A DNA stretch of 64,000 bases from Trichococcus pasteurii (GCF_900112935.1 NZ_FONM01000001.1:1-64000); one strand, 5' to 3'; shown: positions 14,734-23,551, counted from the stretch's first letter. A program made the numbers and translations. The notes: generated from the sequence alone by a model not told the origin.

Positions 14734-15270
14734 TTATCTTGCAGTGATGTTCATTTTTTTCAAAATAGCCGACAGCGGCAAAGAGATGGCGATTCCGACC
14801 GCGTTCTGGACGAGGTTGCCAGGAATCGAAGCGAACGGTGTGATGGCATTGCCGTACAGGATCCATTCGCACAGATAATAACCGACCAGCATGATGGGAA
14901 CAGAAAGCAGCGTGGCCAAAAGATTCACAGCAAAGCTGTTCCCTTGGCGGCCTTTCGACCAGGCCAATTTACCGACCAGATAGCCTTGCAAGCCGCGCGT
15001 CACGAATGTGAAGGGAGCCCACAGAACCCAACCGGCCATGAGATCGAAGATGGCCATGCCGACCGCTCCGGCGATGGCGCCTTTTTTCGGTCCGAACAGG
15101 ATGGATGCGAGGAAGAGCATCGCAGTGCCGAGGTGGATCAAGCCACCATTTGCCCCGATCGGCAATTTGATGTTCAGGAAGACTGTAGCGACGAATACGA
15201 GCGCAATCAGGATCGCCGTCAGAACTAAATCATAAGTGCGTGTGTTTGAATAACCTTGTGCTTTTTGCAT
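14734..15270 (-). CDS. ECF transporter S component (substrate-binding membrane subunit)
   Basis: 178 residues with five to six membrane helices; ATG preceded by AGGAGGCTCCACT, the AGGAGG overlapping the end of the upstream aminotransferase gene. N-terminal region TYDLVLTAILIALVFVATVFLNIKLP followed by GGLIHLGTAMLFLASILFGPKKGAIAGAVGMAIFDLMAGW is the conserved S-component pattern (helix 1 with Ala-rich face for docking to EcfT, then G-x-I-x-L-G/D). Substrate is not readable from sequence alone. Cotranscription with a PLP-type aminotransferase suggests a vitamin B6-related vitamer (PdxU-like), but this is inference. The shared EcfA/A'/T module is not in the window. Confidence 0.88.
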   Translation of the reverse strand: MQKAQGYSNTRTYDLVLTAILIALVFVATVFLNIKLPIGANGGLIHLGTAMLFLASILFGPKKGAIAGAVGMAIFDLMAGWVLWAPFTFVTRGLQGYLVGKLAWSKGRQGNSFAVNLLATLLSVPIMLVGYYLCEWILYGNAITPFASIPGNLVQNAVGIAISLPLSAILKKMNITAR

Positions 15271-15281
15271 AGTGGAGCCTC

Positions 15282-16433
15282 CTAATTATTTTCTTTGTAA
15301 ATTGCAATGAACAGTTGGGCCAAGTCGCCTTTTCCTGCGAAACCGAGATCGCGCAGACCGTTGTCTACGATGGCCAAAACATAAATCAATTTGTCGATGA
15401 AGGCATTTTCGCCCATATGGCCGATGCGCAGGATCACATCTGCGTATTGTGCCAATGAAGTTGCGACCAACAGATCGTAGTTTTCGCTGAGGTGCTCTTG
15501 CAGGCGCAAAGCACCGATCTCTTCCGGTATCCGGATGGCGGTGACGGTATTGGAACGGTCGGAATCCAGGAACAACGCCAATCCATACGCTTGGGCGGCT
15601 TCGCGCACTGCGGAAGCGATCCTGTCATGGCGTGCGTAGACGGCCTCGATGCCTTCCTCCAGTATGTTGTCCAAAGCGGCATCGAGCGCCGCAACATCGC
15701 CCGCAGAAGTCGTGTAAGGCAAGTATTCTTTTTCCGCGTAGCCTTTAAAGACCTGCAGATTGGCATAGAAGGAAGCGATAGGCGTTTTGCGGTTGTCCAT
15801 CGCTTTTTGGGCGTCTTCACTGACGGAGACGATCGCCAGTCCGACCGGTGCCGAAATGGCTTTTTGGGTTCCGCCGCAGCAGATGTCGATTTTGTTTGCG
15901 TCAACGCTGATCGGCTCGCCGACCATGCCGGCTACCGAGTCGACAACGGTCAAGATGCCGTATTCCTTCAGCAACGGACAAAGCTCGGTCACGTTGTTCA
16001 GCACCGATGTCGGCGTGTCGCAATGGACCAAGGTGGCATATTTGAAGTCGGAATCCTTTTCCAGATAGGCGCGTACCGCTTCAGCAGGGATGCCGCTGCG
16101 GTGATCGAAACTCAGGACGACCGGTACGCCGCCATAGATGCTGACGAAATCCTTGAAGCCTTCGCCATAGATGCCGTTGTCCAGCACGAGCACGCGGTCG
16201 CCGGGTTCCGTCAGGCTCGCACAAGCGGCCTCGAGAGCCAGGATCCCTTCACCGACAAGCAGCAGGACCTCATTCGTAGTGCCCATGACTTGCCCCATTT
16301 TTTGGCTGACCTCACGGTAATAGCGGACGAACGTTTTGTCAAAGTCGCTGTTGTTGGTTCTTTTTGCACGGGCCAATCGCACATTTTCGCGCACATCTGT
16401 CGGACCCGGGGCGTAATTCGGTTTGTATCTCAT
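15282..16433 (-). CDS. Class V (alanine-glyoxylate type) aminotransferase, possibly pyridoxamine-pyruvate type
   Basis: 383 residues; ATG preceded by AAGGAGGATTTCCTG on the minus strand. Fold type I PLP enzyme: GEGILALEAACASL near residues 61-74, HCDTPTSVLN near 138-147, the Asp in VVDSVAGM near 163-170 that binds the PLP ring nitrogen, and GGTQKAISAPVG with the Schiff-base Lys at residue 191; RIGHMGENAF near the C-terminus is typical of the AGXT group. The IYGEGFKDFVSIYGG and VYARHDRIASAVRE stretches resemble pyridoxamine-pyruvate aminotransferase, and the downstream ECF S component would fit vitamer salvage. Alanine/serine-glyoxylate aminotransferase is the default alternative. Confidence 0.88.
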   Translation of the reverse strand: MRYKPNYAPGPTDVRENVRLARAKRTNNSDFDKTFVRYYREVSQKMGQVMGTTNEVLLLVGEGILALEAACASLTEPGDRVLVLDNGIYGEGFKDFVSIYGGVPVVLSFDHRSGIPAEAVRAYLEKDSDFKYATLVHCDTPTSVLNNVTELCPLLKEYGILTVVDSVAGMVGEPISVDANKIDICCGGTQKAISAPVGLAIVSVSEDAQKAMDNRKTPIASFYANLQVFKGYAEKEYLPYTTSAGDVAALDAALDNILEEGIEAVYARHDRIASAVREAAQAYGLALFLDSDRSNTVTAIRIPEEIGALRLQEHLSENYDLLVATSLAQYADVILRIGHMGENAFIDKLIYVLAIVDNGLRDLGFAGKGDLAQLFIAIYKENN

Positions 16434-16737
16434 CAGGAAATCCTCCTTATCATTTGGTATATTGCTGATAATTTTAGCAAATGAGAAGGGCTATGAAACC
16501 GTCCAATCCGACATAAAATGAGGGGTCCAATTTGGTCAGAAATGGCTTATCGGATGCGTTTTGCAAATGTGAACGCAACCAATTTCAGATTGCGTAAGTT
16601 TTCCCGCAAATCTCTTCCTTTTTTTCGGGGATTCGGGGACTCCCGGAAGCATATACTGTGGAAAAGGACGGGAACATTGACCCGTCAGTCAGCTTACAGA
16701 AAACGCTGCGAAACCAAGTACAGTGAGGAGCACTCCG

Positions 16738-17451
16738 ATGCAAGGCATTAGCGAGATTCAAAAAGACCTATCATCCTATACATTGAAGAACCTTGCTATA
16801 TTTGCGATGTTCTTCGATCATATCTTTGCAGTATTTGTGCCGCAGGACAGCCTTGAAGGTGTGGCGCTACGGATTGCAGGGCGGATCGCCGCCCCGATCA
16901 TGTGCTATATGATTGCGGAAGGCTATCATTACACATCCAATCTGAAAAAATATATCGTGCGGTTAGTACTGTTTGCCGCAGTTTCCCATTTTCCGTATGT
17001 CTGGTATTTCGGGCTTCCCTGGTGGCAGGCCACGAGCGTCATCTGGGGATTGGCGCTGGGATTGATCGCATTGGCGGCGGCCAAACGGGAGGACTGGTCC
17101 CTTCCGCTTAAGGCAATAATCGTTTTGGCATGCTGTCTGTTGGCGGTCCCGGCTGATTGGAACTACGTAGCGATCTTGTGGATCCTGTTTTTTGGATTGC
17201 TCAGGGGACAAACCGAAAAACAACTGCTGAGTTTTGCGGTCATAGGGATTCTGTTCCACATCATCCCGTCCATCCGCGAAATCGGTTGGATGCAATCTTA
17301 TCAGATCGGAATTTTTCTGGCGGTGCCGCTGCTGCTGTTCTACAAAGGCCGTCAAGGCAAGAAATCCAATGTGATGAAATGGGGCTTCTATGCCTTTTAT
17401 CCGTTCCATCTGTTGCTGTTGGAACTAGTAAAAATGATCGTATCCGCGTAA
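16738..17451 (+). CDS. TraX-family membrane protein (acyltransferase-like)
   Basis: 237 residues from ATG 16738 with GAGGAGC upstream (a GTG 15 bases earlier is in frame but would overlap the ribosome site). Begins with a short cytosolic segment then LKNLAIFAMFFDHIFAVFVP, the family's leading helix with the conserved Asp-His; seven to eight membrane helices follow, ending YAFYPFHLLLL, the typical TraX end. TraX was named for F-pilin N-acetylation, but chromosomal Firmicutes homologs are widespread and their target is unknown. Followed 17 bases later by the M15 lipoprotein gene, so a cell-envelope role is plausible. The 16434-16737 gap upstream holds no other ORF; a TATACT box is near 16653. 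Confidence 0.9.
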   Translation: MQGISEIQKDLSSYTLKNLAIFAMFFDHIFAVFVPQDSLEGVALRIAGRIAAPIMCYMIAEGYHYTSNLKKYIVRLVLFAAVSHFPYVWYFGLPWWQATSVIWGLALGLIALAAAKREDWSLPLKAIIVLACCLLAVPADWNYVAILWILFFGLLRGQTEKQLLSFAVIGILFHIIPSIREIGWMQSYQIGIFLAVPLLLFYKGRQGKKSNVMKWGFYAFYPFHLLLLELVKMIVSA

Positions 17452-17468
17452 TGGAGGAATGAATGTAA

Positions 17469-18665
17469 ATGAGTATCAAAAGAAATTGGCGCCGCGCTGT
17501 CATCGGCTTCCTGACGGCTGTGGTGCTGTCCGCTTGCTCCGGCTCGGATGAACAGACGGAAACGGAGGAGTCGAAGAGCGCTTCGGCGAATTCGGCTGTC
17601 AAAGAGGCGGCTTCGAGTGAAACTTCAAAAGAAGAGGACACAGCGGTGGTCCAGCCGGAAGAGCCGGAACCGTTGGTGTATGAAGGGAGTCTGGAACTTC
17701 CGGTCAACGGGGCGACCGGCTATGCTTCGGTCCGGATGGATCTGAAGGCGGCTGCTGATGCAGGATCCGAAACGATTTCGGCACTGGAGGCGGGAACCGC
17801 TTTTGAAGTGGTGGAGGAAGTGGGCGATTGGTGGTATGTCCAGACCGAAACAGAATCAGGCTGGGTGCAACACCTTTATTGCTTCATCAACCTTCCGGAC
17901 GTGATCCCTTCCATCATCTACGACAATACCAACACGTACGCATCCAAGTTCGTTTCTTCCGGAAAAGCGATCCCTGGCATAACCGGAGTGGCGCTTTATG
18001 ACGGGAAAGCATACAATATGCGTCTGGGTAAGGTATCCGATATCGTGCCGGTGCTTTACAGCATGTCAAAGAAAATTTATTTAGCGCAACAAGCTGCCTT
18101 GGCGGAGGGAAACACCTTGGTCATCTATGAGGGGTATCGTCCTTATTCCGCCCAGAAGATGACGGTGGATGCTTTGACGAATCTGGCTGCATCCGATCCG
18201 GAAGTGATGGCTGGAATCAATACCCATCCTTGGGACACCAACTGGTTTATTGCGACAAGCGTCTCAAATCATCAGATGGGCTATGCCATCGATGTCACTC
18301 TGGCGAAAATAACGGAACAACAGGAAATCGTCATCGGCGACTATGCTGCGACCGCCATAACGGGCTACACGGAATACACGATGCCGACAACCATCCATGA
18401 ATTGAGTATGGCTTCGGCTACGTTCACTGGACCGGTCAAATCCAGTTCCCCGACCGCCTGGCTCCAAGCCACCTTGGCAGATACGATGAATGAGGCAGCC
18501 ATCCTCCTGCAGCGCTACTGCACGGACGCTGGATTGACACCGCTGGCTTCGGAATGGTGGCATTTCAATGATCTCGATGCGCGTTTTTCCACTGAGGGAA
18601 ACAGCAGCAAAGGCGAATACCTTTTGGATGCAACGATGAGCGAGGCTCCGGAAGCGGCTATTTGA
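17469..18665 (+). CDS. Lipoprotein with SH3b domain and VanX-type D-Ala-D-Ala dipeptidase (M15) domain
   Basis: 398 residues; ATG with GGAGG ten bases upstream. Signal peptide with lipobox LSAC (Cys about residue 22) followed by a Ser/Glu-rich linker, so it should be a lipoprotein on the outer face of the membrane. Residues about 80-145 form a bacterial SH3 domain (YASVRMDLKAAADAGSETI...GDWWYVQTETESGWVQH). The rest is an M15 zinc peptidase: SNHQMGYAIDVT supplies His and Asp ligands, and SEWWHF the catalytic Glu and third ligand His, as in VanX/DdpX. It may trim D-Ala-D-Ala from peptidoglycan precursors or turnover products. No van regulatory or ligase genes are nearby, so vancomycin resistance is not implied. 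Confidence 0.9.
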   Translation: MSIKRNWRRAVIGFLTAVVLSACSGSDEQTETEESKSASANSAVKEAASSETSKEEDTAVVQPEEPEPLVYEGSLELPVNGATGYASVRMDLKAAADAGSETISALEAGTAFEVVEEVGDWWYVQTETESGWVQHLYCFINLPDVIPSIIYDNTNTYASKFVSSGKAIPGITGVALYDGKAYNMRLGKVSDIVPVLYSMSKKIYLAQQAALAEGNTLVIYEGYRPYSAQKMTVDALTNLAASDPEVMAGINTHPWDTNWFIATSVSNHQMGYAIDVTLAKITEQQEIVIGDYAATAITGYTEYTMPTTIHELSMASATFTGPVKSSSPTAWLQATLADTMNEAAILLQRYCTDAGLTPLASEWWHFNDLDARFSTEGNSSKGEYLLDATMSEAPEAAI

Positions 18666-18695
18666 TGTACTGGCTCTTGCAGAAATGAACATAAA

Positions 18696-18732
18696 AAGAG
18701 GCACGATCGAATTTTTTCGATCGTGCCTCTTT
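18696..18732. terminator. Bidirectional intrinsic terminator
   Basis: GAGGCACGATCGAA pairs perfectly with TTCGATCGTGCCTC, with A and T runs on the flanks. Serves the lipoprotein gene on the plus strand and the tRNA on the minus strand. Confidence 0.9.
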
Positions 18733-18754
18733 CCTATTCTGTGCTGAAGCTTGA

Positions 18755-18826
18755 TGGTCCCTACTGGGATTGAACCAGCGACCCCTACCATGTCAAGGTA
18801 GTGCTCTCCCGCTGAGCTAAGGAACC
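18755..18826 (-). tRNA. tRNA-Val (anticodon GAC)
   Basis: Full cloverleaf on the minus strand: acceptor GGTTCCT/AGGGACC with one T-G pair, D arm AGCTCAGCGGGAGAGCA, anticodon stem CTACC/GGTAG around loop TTGACAT (anticodon GAC, Val), T arm CTGG-TTCAATC-CCAG. Discriminator is A and the CCA end is not encoded. 72 nt. A minus-strand promoter is visible upstream: TTCACT (18882-18887), 16-base spacer, TATAAT (18860-18865). Confidence 0.95.
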
Positions 18827-18990
18827 GATAAACAGATGAATCACCTGCTCGTATATTTGATTATAACATACTTGCGTGAGAAGTGAAGGGGTAAATTTAA
18901 AAAAATGAGAAACGAATAAGGCATGCATTCCATGGGACAACAGGGTATACTGGAAAAGGACAATTGAAAAGGAAAATTTGGAGGCTAATT

Positions 18991-19515
18991 ATGAACAACA
19001 ATGATATATTGATCCGCTTGCGCTATGCGCTGGATATCAAGGATGCGGATATGGTCGAAGTATTCCGCTTGGGCGGACTAGAATTGACGAAGGAAACTGT
19101 ACAGAAAATGCTCAAAAATCCAAAGAAGGATGAAGCGACGGACACTGCCGGGGCTGCAGCTCCATCGGGAGATGATCAATTGGCTTGCGACAATGCGACC
19201 TTGGAATCATTCTTGAATGGGCTCATCACTTCCCAACGCGGCAAACCGCAAGCGAAGCCAGGCGAGCCGGAATCAAAGCCGGAATTTGTGTTGAACAACG
19301 GGAACGTCAACAATCTGCTGTTGAAGAAAGTGAAAATCGCGTTGACTTTGACAAATGAAGACATGCTTGAAATCCTGGAATCGGCAGGCGTCACCGTGTC
19401 GAAAAGTGAACTGAGCGCTGTTCTCCGCAAAGAAGGTCACCGCAACTACAAGCCTTGCGGTGACCGCTATGCGCGGAACTTTCTGAAAGGGTTGGCGCTG
19501 CGCTACAGAGGATAG
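18991..19515 (+). CDS. YehS/DUF1456 family protein
   Basis: 174 residues from ATG 18991, with TTGGAGG upstream. Two copies of the DUF1456 repeat: residues 1-50 (NDILIRLRYALDIKDADMVEVFRLGGLELTKETVQKML) and about 108-165 (NNLLLKKVKIALTLTNEDMLEILESAGVTVSKSELSAVLRKEGHRNYKPCGD), each ending in a helical pair; an acidic/Pro-rich linker separates them. C-terminal RNYKPCGDRYARNFLKGL is the conserved family end. Cytosolic; function unknown, sometimes proposed to bind nucleic acid. Stands alone upstream of the RluA-type gene on the opposite strand. Confidence 0.92.
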   Translation: MNNNDILIRLRYALDIKDADMVEVFRLGGLELTKETVQKMLKNPKKDEATDTAGAAAPSGDDQLACDNATLESFLNGLITSQRGKPQAKPGEPESKPEFVLNNGNVNNLLLKKVKIALTLTNEDMLEILESAGVTVSKSELSAVLRKEGHRNYKPCGDRYARNFLKGLALRYRG

Positions 19516-19596
19516 ACTGTATTTTAGCCCGCCAAACCGCTTTTGGCGGGGAATTCCGGTTCCGGTGGTTCCCATGATACTTCAGGCCCAACATAT

Positions 19597-19634
19597 AGCA
19601 AAAGAGCTGTCTCAATGAGGCAGCTCTTTTTGCT
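19597..19634. terminator. Bidirectional intrinsic terminator between convergent genes
   Basis: AGCAAAAGAGCTG...CAGCTCTTTTTGCT with inner TCTCA/TGAG forms a long stem flanked by A/T runs. A second GC-rich hairpin, CCCGCCAAA/TTTGGCGGG, lies just upstream at 19528-19550 without a T tail. Confidence 0.88.
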
Positions 19635-19639
19635 ATGGG

Positions 19640-20599
19640 TCATTTCGAATACAATAGAAAAGCTTTCGGCACGGGCGCGCTGAAGCGGACGAGTTCGCCG
19701 GTAGCGGGATGGATGAATGCGAGTGTGGAAGCATGCAGCCCCAAACGTTTCATCGGATTGGTGCGGGCACCGTACTTTTTGTCTCCGGCAACCGGGTGGC
19801 CCAAAGATTCCATGTGGACGCGGATCTGATTCTTCCGTCCGGTCTCCAACTGCACCTCCAAGAGCGAATATTCCTTGTTCGCGCGGATTTTCCGGTAATG
19901 AGTCACGGCATGCTTGCCGCCATTGTCTTTCGGACTGGAATGGACCTTCATGGCCTTGCTCTCGGTCAGCCATGAGGAGATGGTGCCTGCATCATTCTTG
20001 ATTTCGCCCTCGACAAGAGCGGTATAAATGCGTTCTTTGACGATATCCTTCCAATCATTTTGCAGCTTCTCTTTCAGTTCTTCGGATTTTGCGAACAGCA
20101 TGACGCCGGAGGTATCCCGGTCCAGACGATGCACGACGAATATCCGGTTCGCTTTATTGTCTTCTTTGACGTACTGGCTCAATTGGCGGTAAGCTGTCGG
20201 CTCCTTGGGATCATCGGTCGCCATCGACAACAAACCGGCATCCTTGTTGATCACGATGATCGATTCGTCCTCAAACAGGATCTTGAGACCGGAAAGGGAA
20301 GTTTTTTTGAGGGCTTCCTTGTTTGCCAAAATGCCGACAGTCTGTCCAGGTTCCAAGGGGTGATTGTGTTTGGTGATGGACTTGCCGTCTACCGTCACTT
20401 GTCCGCGGGTAAGAATCGATTTGACCGAATTGCGGCTTTGCTTGCTGAGGACCTGCAGCAAGAAGGGCAACAATTCGCTTGGTTCGGTCACGGGGTATTG
20501 GGTAACCCCTTTGGTGGACGGGCTTTTTTGGGGCTCTCTCGCCTTGTCCTGACGATTGCGTTTATGGTTGATTGGTTTCTTTTGGTTTGTTTTTTTCAT
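19640..20599 (-). CDS. RluA-family pseudouridine synthase
   Basis: 319 residues from the minus-strand ATG at 20599, which has CAGGAGCGAAACAG upstream; the frame is open to 20755 but that extension is hydrophobic and lacks a ribosome site. Basic Lys/Gln-rich N-terminal tail, S4-like RNA-binding domain (about residues 45-95: LSKQSRNSVKSILTRGQVTVDGKSIT), then the catalytic domain with HRLDRDTSG (about residues 158-166), where the Asp attacks uridine C1', and GRKNQIRVHMESLGHPVAGDKKYGA. RluA/RluC/RluD-type enzymes modify 23S rRNA or tRNA; which site cannot be told, though the basic tail resembles YhcT/YlyB-type Firmicutes members. Confidence 0.92.
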   Translation of the reverse strand: MKKTNQKKPINHKRNRQDKAREPQKSPSTKGVTQYPVTEPSELLPFLLQVLSKQSRNSVKSILTRGQVTVDGKSITKHNHPLEPGQTVGILANKEALKKTSLSGLKILFEDESIIVINKDAGLLSMATDDPKEPTAYRQLSQYVKEDNKANRIFVVHRLDRDTSGVMLFAKSEELKEKLQNDWKDIVKERIYTALVEGEIKNDAGTISSWLTESKAMKVHSSPKDNGGKHAVTHYRKIRANKEYSLLEVQLETGRKNQIRVHMESLGHPVAGDKKYGARTNPMKRLGLHASTLAFIHPATGELVRFSAPVPKAFLLYSK

Positions 20600-20757
20600 C
20601 TGTTTCGCTCCTGACTCTGTTCGCCGCCTGATTGTAGCAGTCGTCTCTTCTGAAGTATAACAGAAAACAGGGCATCCATCCCACATAATCAGGACAAAAA
20701 CGCAGCAAATGGCATATAATTGGGACAGAAGAATCAAATAGGAAGCGGGGAGCATAC

Positions 20758-23211
20758 ATGGACCATATCAGGATCATCGGTGCGAAGGAAGGGAATCTGA
20801 AAAACATCACCGTGGACTTGCCGCGGAACAAATGGATTGTCCTTACAGGGGTATCCGGTTCCGGGAAAACGACTTTGGCGATGGATGTGCTTTATCAGGA
20901 GTGCCAACGCCAATATCTGGAGGCGATCGGCTACCAAGGGATCCGCAAACCGGATATCGAGGCGATTCGCCATGTGTCCCCCGCCATCCAAATCAAGCAA
21001 CACGTTTCCAATAAAAATCCGCGCTCGACTGTGGGAACGGTCACGGACATCTATACCGATCTCCGGATGCTGTTCGAGAAGCTGAGCACAAGGGACTGCC
21101 CGGCTTGCGGGAAGAAAATCAGTTCGGCCGATTGCCGGGAGGAGACCGAAAAGACCACCGATGACTTCAAGGTGTTCCAGTATTGCCCGCATTGCGATCA
21201 GCGGATGGAGAAACTGACCCGTACCCATTTTTCCTACAATACCCAAGAAGGTGCCTGCGCAGCTTGCCAGGGCATGGGGGAAGTGCTGACGATCGATGAG
21301 AAGCGGGTACTCCATGAAGAGTTGGCGCTTGAAGAGGGCGCGGTCGTTTTTTGGGAAAAACGCTACCGTGATTATCAACTGGAGTCGTTTTATGCCGCTT
21401 GTGACCATTACGGGATTTCGCTAAAAACAAATACGCCGGTGAAAGACTTTACGCCGGCGCAGCACGTGCTGTTGCTGCAGGGTGCAGAAAGTGAAGAAGT
21501 TCATCGGCTGTTCCCGGATGTGCCGGTGCCCCGTACTCTTGTGGAAGGCCGCTATGAAGGGGTTCTGCTGAACCTTTGGCGCAGAATGGCAGACAAAAAA
21601 GGGACTTCCAAACTCCGGGAAGCCTACTTTGAATCCGCTGTCTGCCCGGAATGCCACGGCGAACGATTGAATGAACTGAGCAGGAGCGTGACGGTGAAAG
21701 GGACGCGCTTGCCTGAACTGTCCGGGTCCTCATTGACCGGTCTTATGGATTGGGTCAGCAATCTCGAAGAAAGGCTGAAACAAACGGAGCAACTGTTGGC
21801 GGGCGTCTATGTGGCGGATCTGAAGACCAAACTGAAACGGATCCTGAAATTGGGATTGGACTATCTGTCGCTCGACAGGCAGACGATGACACTTTCGGGA
21901 GGGGAAACGCAACGGCTGAGGCTGGCGGCTGTCCTCGATTCGGATCTGACGGGTGTCATCTACATCCTGGATGAACCGACAATCAGTCTGCATCCAAAAG
22001 ATACAGCAGGGCTCCTGACAGTATTGCGGTCGCTTAGGGATAAAGGAAATACGGTGCTTGTCATCGAACATGACACAGTAGTCATGGAGGAGGCGGACTA
22101 CCTGGTCGATATCGGGCCGGGAGCCGGGAAATACGGGGGCGGAGTCATCGGAACGGGAACGTTGCAGCAACTGAAGGGTCAAGCGACGTCCGTAACCGGC
22201 GCCTACCTGAACAGCAAACCTGAAGCGCGCGAATTTTTCCGCAAAGGGTCCGGTGATTTCATCGAAGTGAGGCAAGCGGACAAGCATAACCTGCAGAACC
22301 TGACAGTCCGTTTCCCTATCGGCTGTCTCATCTGTGTCACCGGCGTATCGGGGTCCGGTAAATCGACGCTCGTGTTCGATGTGCTGGCGAAAGGGGACAC
22401 TGCCCCTTCAGAGGATCCGAATCGGGTGAGCGGGACCGGCTCATTCGACCGGATTGTCGTCGTGGAACAGGGCCCGCTCACCCGGATGAAGCGTTCGAAT
22501 GTCGCGACCTATTCGGATGCTTATACGGAAATCCGGAAAATCTTCAGCCGGCAGCAGACTGCCATCGAAAAAGGAATGACCGCCAATCACTTTTCCTTCA
22601 ATGTGAAAGGGGGACGCTGCGATCATTGCGAAGGGTTGGGGGTCGTCACAAATAACCTGTTGTTTTTTGAAGATCAGGAAGTTCCTTGCCCTGTCTGTTC
22701 GGGCAGACGCTTCAAGGATGATGTCCTGTCCGTGACCTACCGCGGCCATTCGATCACCGCAGTGGTGGCCTTGTCGGTTGAGGAAGGCGCGGAACTGTTT
22801 GCGGATTCCCCAAAAATCAGTGGCATCCTGAATCTCCTGCAGGACGTCGGTCTCGGGTACCTCGAGCTCGGCCAGACGACAACGACTTTATCCGGCGGCG
22901 AAGCGCAACGGCTCAAGTTGGCAGTGGAACTCCTCGCAAATCAGGGGAAAAAGAATCTGTATCTGATCGATGAACCGACTACCGGTCTGCATCCGCTTGA
23001 TGTGGAAAAATTTCTGAAGTTGTTGGATCGGATGGTCGATTCCGGCAGCACGGTGGTCGTTGTGGAACACAATCAACAGATCATCGGAGCGGCTGATTGG
23101 ATCATCGACCTTGGTCCGGGGGGCGGGACAGCCGGCGGGAAAGTCATTGCGGAAGGAACGCCATCAGACATCCGGAAAAACCCAAATTCGGTGACGGGAA
23201 AATTCATTTAA
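20758..23211 (+). CDS. Short UvrA-like ABC ATPase (UvrA paralog)
   Basis: 817 residues, shorter than housekeeping UvrA (about 940), ATG after GGGGAGCATAC. Two ABC cassettes: Walker A GVSGSGKTTL near residue 33, ABC signature LSGGETQRLRLA near 381 and Walker B YILDEPT; second Walker A GVSGSGKSTL near 527, LSGGEAQRLKLA near 711 and LYLIDEPT. Zinc-type Cys pairs CPAC, CPHC, CAAC, CPEC and CDHC...CPVC are kept. The shortened first half matches the UvrA-like class (UvrA2/DrrC-type), which lacks part of the UvrB-binding and insertion domains. DNA repair accessory or drug tolerance roles are proposed for that class. A -10 TATAAT lies at 20715-20720. Confidence 0.9.
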   Translation: MDHIRIIGAKEGNLKNITVDLPRNKWIVLTGVSGSGKTTLAMDVLYQECQRQYLEAIGYQGIRKPDIEAIRHVSPAIQIKQHVSNKNPRSTVGTVTDIYTDLRMLFEKLSTRDCPACGKKISSADCREETEKTTDDFKVFQYCPHCDQRMEKLTRTHFSYNTQEGACAACQGMGEVLTIDEKRVLHEELALEEGAVVFWEKRYRDYQLESFYAACDHYGISLKTNTPVKDFTPAQHVLLLQGAESEEVHRLFPDVPVPRTLVEGRYEGVLLNLWRRMADKKGTSKLREAYFESAVCPECHGERLNELSRSVTVKGTRLPELSGSSLTGLMDWVSNLEERLKQTEQLLAGVYVADLKTKLKRILKLGLDYLSLDRQTMTLSGGETQRLRLAAVLDSDLTGVIYILDEPTISLHPKDTAGLLTVLRSLRDKGNTVLVIEHDTVVMEEADYLVDIGPGAGKYGGGVIGTGTLQQLKGQATSVTGAYLNSKPEAREFFRKGSGDFIEVRQADKHNLQNLTVRFPIGCLICVTGVSGSGKSTLVFDVLAKGDTAPSEDPNRVSGTGSFDRIVVVEQGPLTRMKRSNVATYSDAYTEIRKIFSRQQTAIEKGMTANHFSFNVKGGRCDHCEGLGVVTNNLLFFEDQEVPCPVCSGRRFKDDVLSVTYRGHSITAVVALSVEEGAELFADSPKISGILNLLQDVGLGYLELGQTTTTLSGGEAQRLKLAVELLANQGKKNLYLIDEPTTGLHPLDVEKFLKLLDRMVDSGSTVVVVEHNQQIIGAADWIIDLGPGGGTAGGKVIAEGTPSDIRKNPNSVTGKFI

Positions 23212-23231
23212 GGCCGAAAAAGTGAAAATGA

Positions 23232-23260
23232 TTGACAGATGCCGGGAAAATCGCTATCTT
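23232..23260 (+). promoter_or_regulatory. Strong promoter of the Cys-rich leader transcript
   Basis: TTGACA, an exact 17-base spacer and TATCTT between about 23232 and 23260, just after the end of the UvrA-like gene. The transcript would start near 23267 and reach the leader peptide at 23299. Confidence 0.75.
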
Positions 23261-23298
23261 ATTAGAAAGCGATTAGGAAAAGAAGGGGAGGCAGAACC

Positions 23299-23400
23299 AT
23301 GCAGAAGATGATGTGTTGTATGTGCGGATGTAAGAAACATGCAGGAATATTCTTATCATCTTTTGATCTCCACGACCGGGTATTTTTGCCGGCTCTGTGA
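23299..23400 (+). CDS. 33-residue Cys-rich leader peptide
   Basis: ATG 23299 preceded by GGGGAGGCAGAACC, stop TGA at 23398-23400. Product starts MQKMMCCMCGCKKHAGIF: four Cys and three Met codons within the first dozen positions, then an unremarkable tail. A strong promoter is 40 bases upstream and an intrinsic terminator at 23466-23503 separates it from the LysR gene at 23552. The bases CATGCA (23338-23343), immediately after the Cys codons, are complementary to TGCATG in the terminator's left arm, so ribosome stalling at Cys codons could switch terminator formation. This fits a cysteine-sensing attenuator for the regulator downstream. A metal-binding micropeptide is the alternative. Confidence 0.6.
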   Translation: MQKMMCCMCGCKKHAGIFLSSFDLHDRVFLPAL

Positions 23401-23465
23401 AGGGGATTATGGGGCAGATTGTGCATCCGCATCCAAGTGAAGCGCTGAAATGATGATGAATACTC

Positions 23466-23503
23466 GTGCATGTGTGTTTTGTTGACGCGCATGCACTTTT
23501 TTT
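23466..23503 (+). terminator. Intrinsic terminator / attenuator ahead of LysR gene
   Basis: GTGCATGTGTG (23466-23476) pairs with CGCGCATGCAC (23486-23496) using two G-U pairs, followed by seven T. It lies between the leader peptide and the LysR start, so it either ends a short RNA or attenuates the LysR gene. Confidence 0.85.
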
Positions 23504-23551
23504 GTGGAAATGATGGGAACCCATCGGAAAATAGAGCGAGGTGGCAAAAAT

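Noticed and set aside
17469-18665. Vancomycin-resistance vanX
   Set aside because: No vanH/vanA/vanR/S neighbours, and the protein is an exported lipoprotein with an SH3 domain.
20758-23211. Housekeeping uvrA
   Set aside because: Too short (817 residues) and not linked to uvrB; better explained as the shorter UvrA-like class.
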